Below, in pieces: positions 4,891 to 5,665 of a stretch of DNA of 5,665 nucleotides. Position 1 is the first letter of the stretch; every line of letters starts with the position of its first letter. This DNA is from Marinospirillum sp. (GTDB lineage Bacteria > Pseudomonadota > Gammaproteobacteria > Pseudomonadales > Halomonadaceae). A program made the translations under genes and the position numbers. Under the pieces are notes generated by a model. It was not told the origin of the DNA, searched no databases, and saw only the letters and a list, made by a program, of their open reading frames with translations. Location: the NCBI GenBank assembly GCA_007116195.1, contig SKIX01000133.1, forward strand, positions 1-5,665. Reading direction: 5' to 3'.

Positions 4891-5665
4891 GAGTCAGCCC
4901 CCTTTTCCGAGTCACCTGAACGACGAATTTCGCCTTCTTTTTCTTGTAAAAACTTCAGCAATACACTGTAAGCATGCACACCGCGACTGTCTTGATCTAA
5001 CATAGACGCAGGCATGCCAGCAACGCTAGCATCTCTGAACTTGGTGTCTACTGGCACCATCGAATGCCAGATCACATCACCGTAGGTGTTTCTTAGCAAG
5101 CGTAAGCTTTGAATCGAGGCTTGAGTGCGTCGATCATAGAGTGTTGGAACCACAGTATAGGGCAGCGCCTGCTTACGCGCTTTGTTAATCATCTTGAGTG
5201 TACGCATCATCCGTTCAAGGCCTTTAATCGCCAAAAACTCAGTCTGAACTGGAATGATCAACTGCTCACAAGCAGCCAAGGCATTAATCATCAACAGACC
5301 CAAAACCGGCGGACTATCAATCAGCACATAGTCAAAACGATTCCAAAGCTGAGCCAGAGATTTTGCAACCACCAAGCCCATGCCGCCCTTGCCGCTCATT
5401 TGCCGCTCTAGCGTCGCTAAAGCCGTGGACGCAGCAATAATCTTCAGGCGATCATGACCGGTATCTAACAGCAGACTGGCAGGCAAAGATTCAGGTACTT
5501 GTTTGTGCTGAAAAAGATCATAAACACTTTTTTCAACACTATCAGGGTCATACTTAAAATAACTCGTTAAAGAACCATGAGGGTCTAGATCAAGCAGCAA
5601 CACCTGATGACCACGGTCAGCAAGAATGCCGCCAAGGGTTACGGCAGTTGTTGTTTTGCCGACTC
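4887..5665 (-). CDS. parC: ParC, ParA/MinD-type ATPase for polar chemotaxis array positioning (N-terminus cut by window edge)
   Basis: A ParA-family ATPase (Soj-like, called ParC in Vibrio polar chemotaxis) that localises to the pole and directs ParP and the chemotaxis array there. About 258 residues are visible. The reading frame continues to the right edge, where VGKTTTAVTL shows the end of the deviant Walker A motif; about a dozen N-terminal residues (normally ending in KGG) are missing. The GTG at 5601-5603 is an internal Val codon, not the start. Other motifs are LLLDLDPHGS (the switch I region of ParA), DYVLIDSPPVLGLLMINAL (Walker B/switch II) and IIPVQTEFLAIKGL, all typical of the family, with YTVVPTLYDRRT near the C-terminal third. 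The acidic/basic tail ends at a TGA that overlaps the parP start by four bases. Direct coupling to parP distinguishes it from a chromosome-segregation ParA, which would sit beside parB. Confidence 0.93.
   Translation of the reverse strand, partial: VGKTTTAVTLGGILADRGHQVLLLDLDPHGSLTSYFKYDPDSVEKSVYDLFQHKQVPESLPASLLLDTGHDRLKIIAASTALATLERQMSGKGGMGLVVAKSLAQLWNRFDYVLIDSPPVLGLLMINALAACEQLIIPVQTEFLAIKGLERMMRTLKMINKARKQALPYTVVPTLYDRRTQASIQSLRLLRNTYGDVIWHSMVPVDTKFRDASVAGMPASMLDQDSRGVHAYSVLLKFLQEKEGEIRRSGDSEKGADS

Noticed and set aside
5109..5411. 100-codon plus-strand frame opposite parC
   Set aside because: It is antisense to conserved ParA motifs, including Walker B, and has no recognisable protein features.
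5601..5603. GTG as the start of a short ParA-like protein
   Set aside because: The frame continues upstream to the window edge with VGKTTT and strand residues in the right places, so this GTG is an internal Val codon.
4887..5665. Chromosome or plasmid partition ParA with a nearby origin or parS site
   Set aside because: It overlaps a CheW-domain ParP gene and not parB, no parS-like palindrome was noticed, and the neighbours are chemotaxis genes.

Overview
The window looks like chromosomal DNA from a polar-flagellated gammaproteobacterium, probably in the Pseudomonadales/Oceanospirillales range. The reasons are the gene order (parC-parP-cheW-DUF2802, then a FliK-like/FlhX pair, then cytochrome c maturation genes), the protein sequences and a medium GC content. 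The genus cannot be fixed from the sequence alone. No insertion sequence, phage gene, RNA gene or CRISPR array is visible, and coding density is very high.

Layout, left to right. Positions 1-828, minus strand: ccmA and the first part of ccmB, which encode the ABC-type subunits of the cytochrome c maturation (System I) apparatus. ccmB is cut by the left edge. Positions 829-935: a 107-base divergent spacer with a candidate extended -10 promoter facing right. Positions 936-2879, plus strand: a FliK-like gene and an flhX gene, abutting with no spacer. FlhX is a stand-alone homologue of the FlhB cytoplasmic domain. Positions 2876-3316, minus strand: a DUF2802 membrane-anchored coiled-coil protein whose stop codon overlaps that of flhX tail to tail. 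Positions 3322-3810, minus: cheW. Positions 3811-3906: a spacer with a likely intrinsic terminator behind parP and a small leader hairpin before cheW. Positions 3907-4890, minus: parP, with an acidic proline-rich linker and a C-terminal CheW-like domain. Positions 4887-5665, minus: parC, a ParA-type ATPase cut by the right edge in its Walker A motif.

How the genes work together. ParC and ParP are known in polar flagellates to place and stabilise the chemotaxis array at the flagellated pole, and CheW couples receptors to CheA in that array. The FliK-like/FlhX pair resembles the two partners of the flagellar export substrate switch: a hook-length ruler and the switch domain of FlhB. This FlhX starts downstream of where the NPTH self-cleavage site would be and lacks that motif. 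CcmA/CcmB belong to a separate process (haem handling for c-type cytochromes) and are neighbours rather than partners.

The neighbourhood is largely a known one, and I do not see a wholly new system. The points most worth a second look are the FliK-like/FlhX module, the internal duplication in the FliK-like protein, the terminator that splits parP from cheW, and the lysine-free acidic N-terminal half of ParP.
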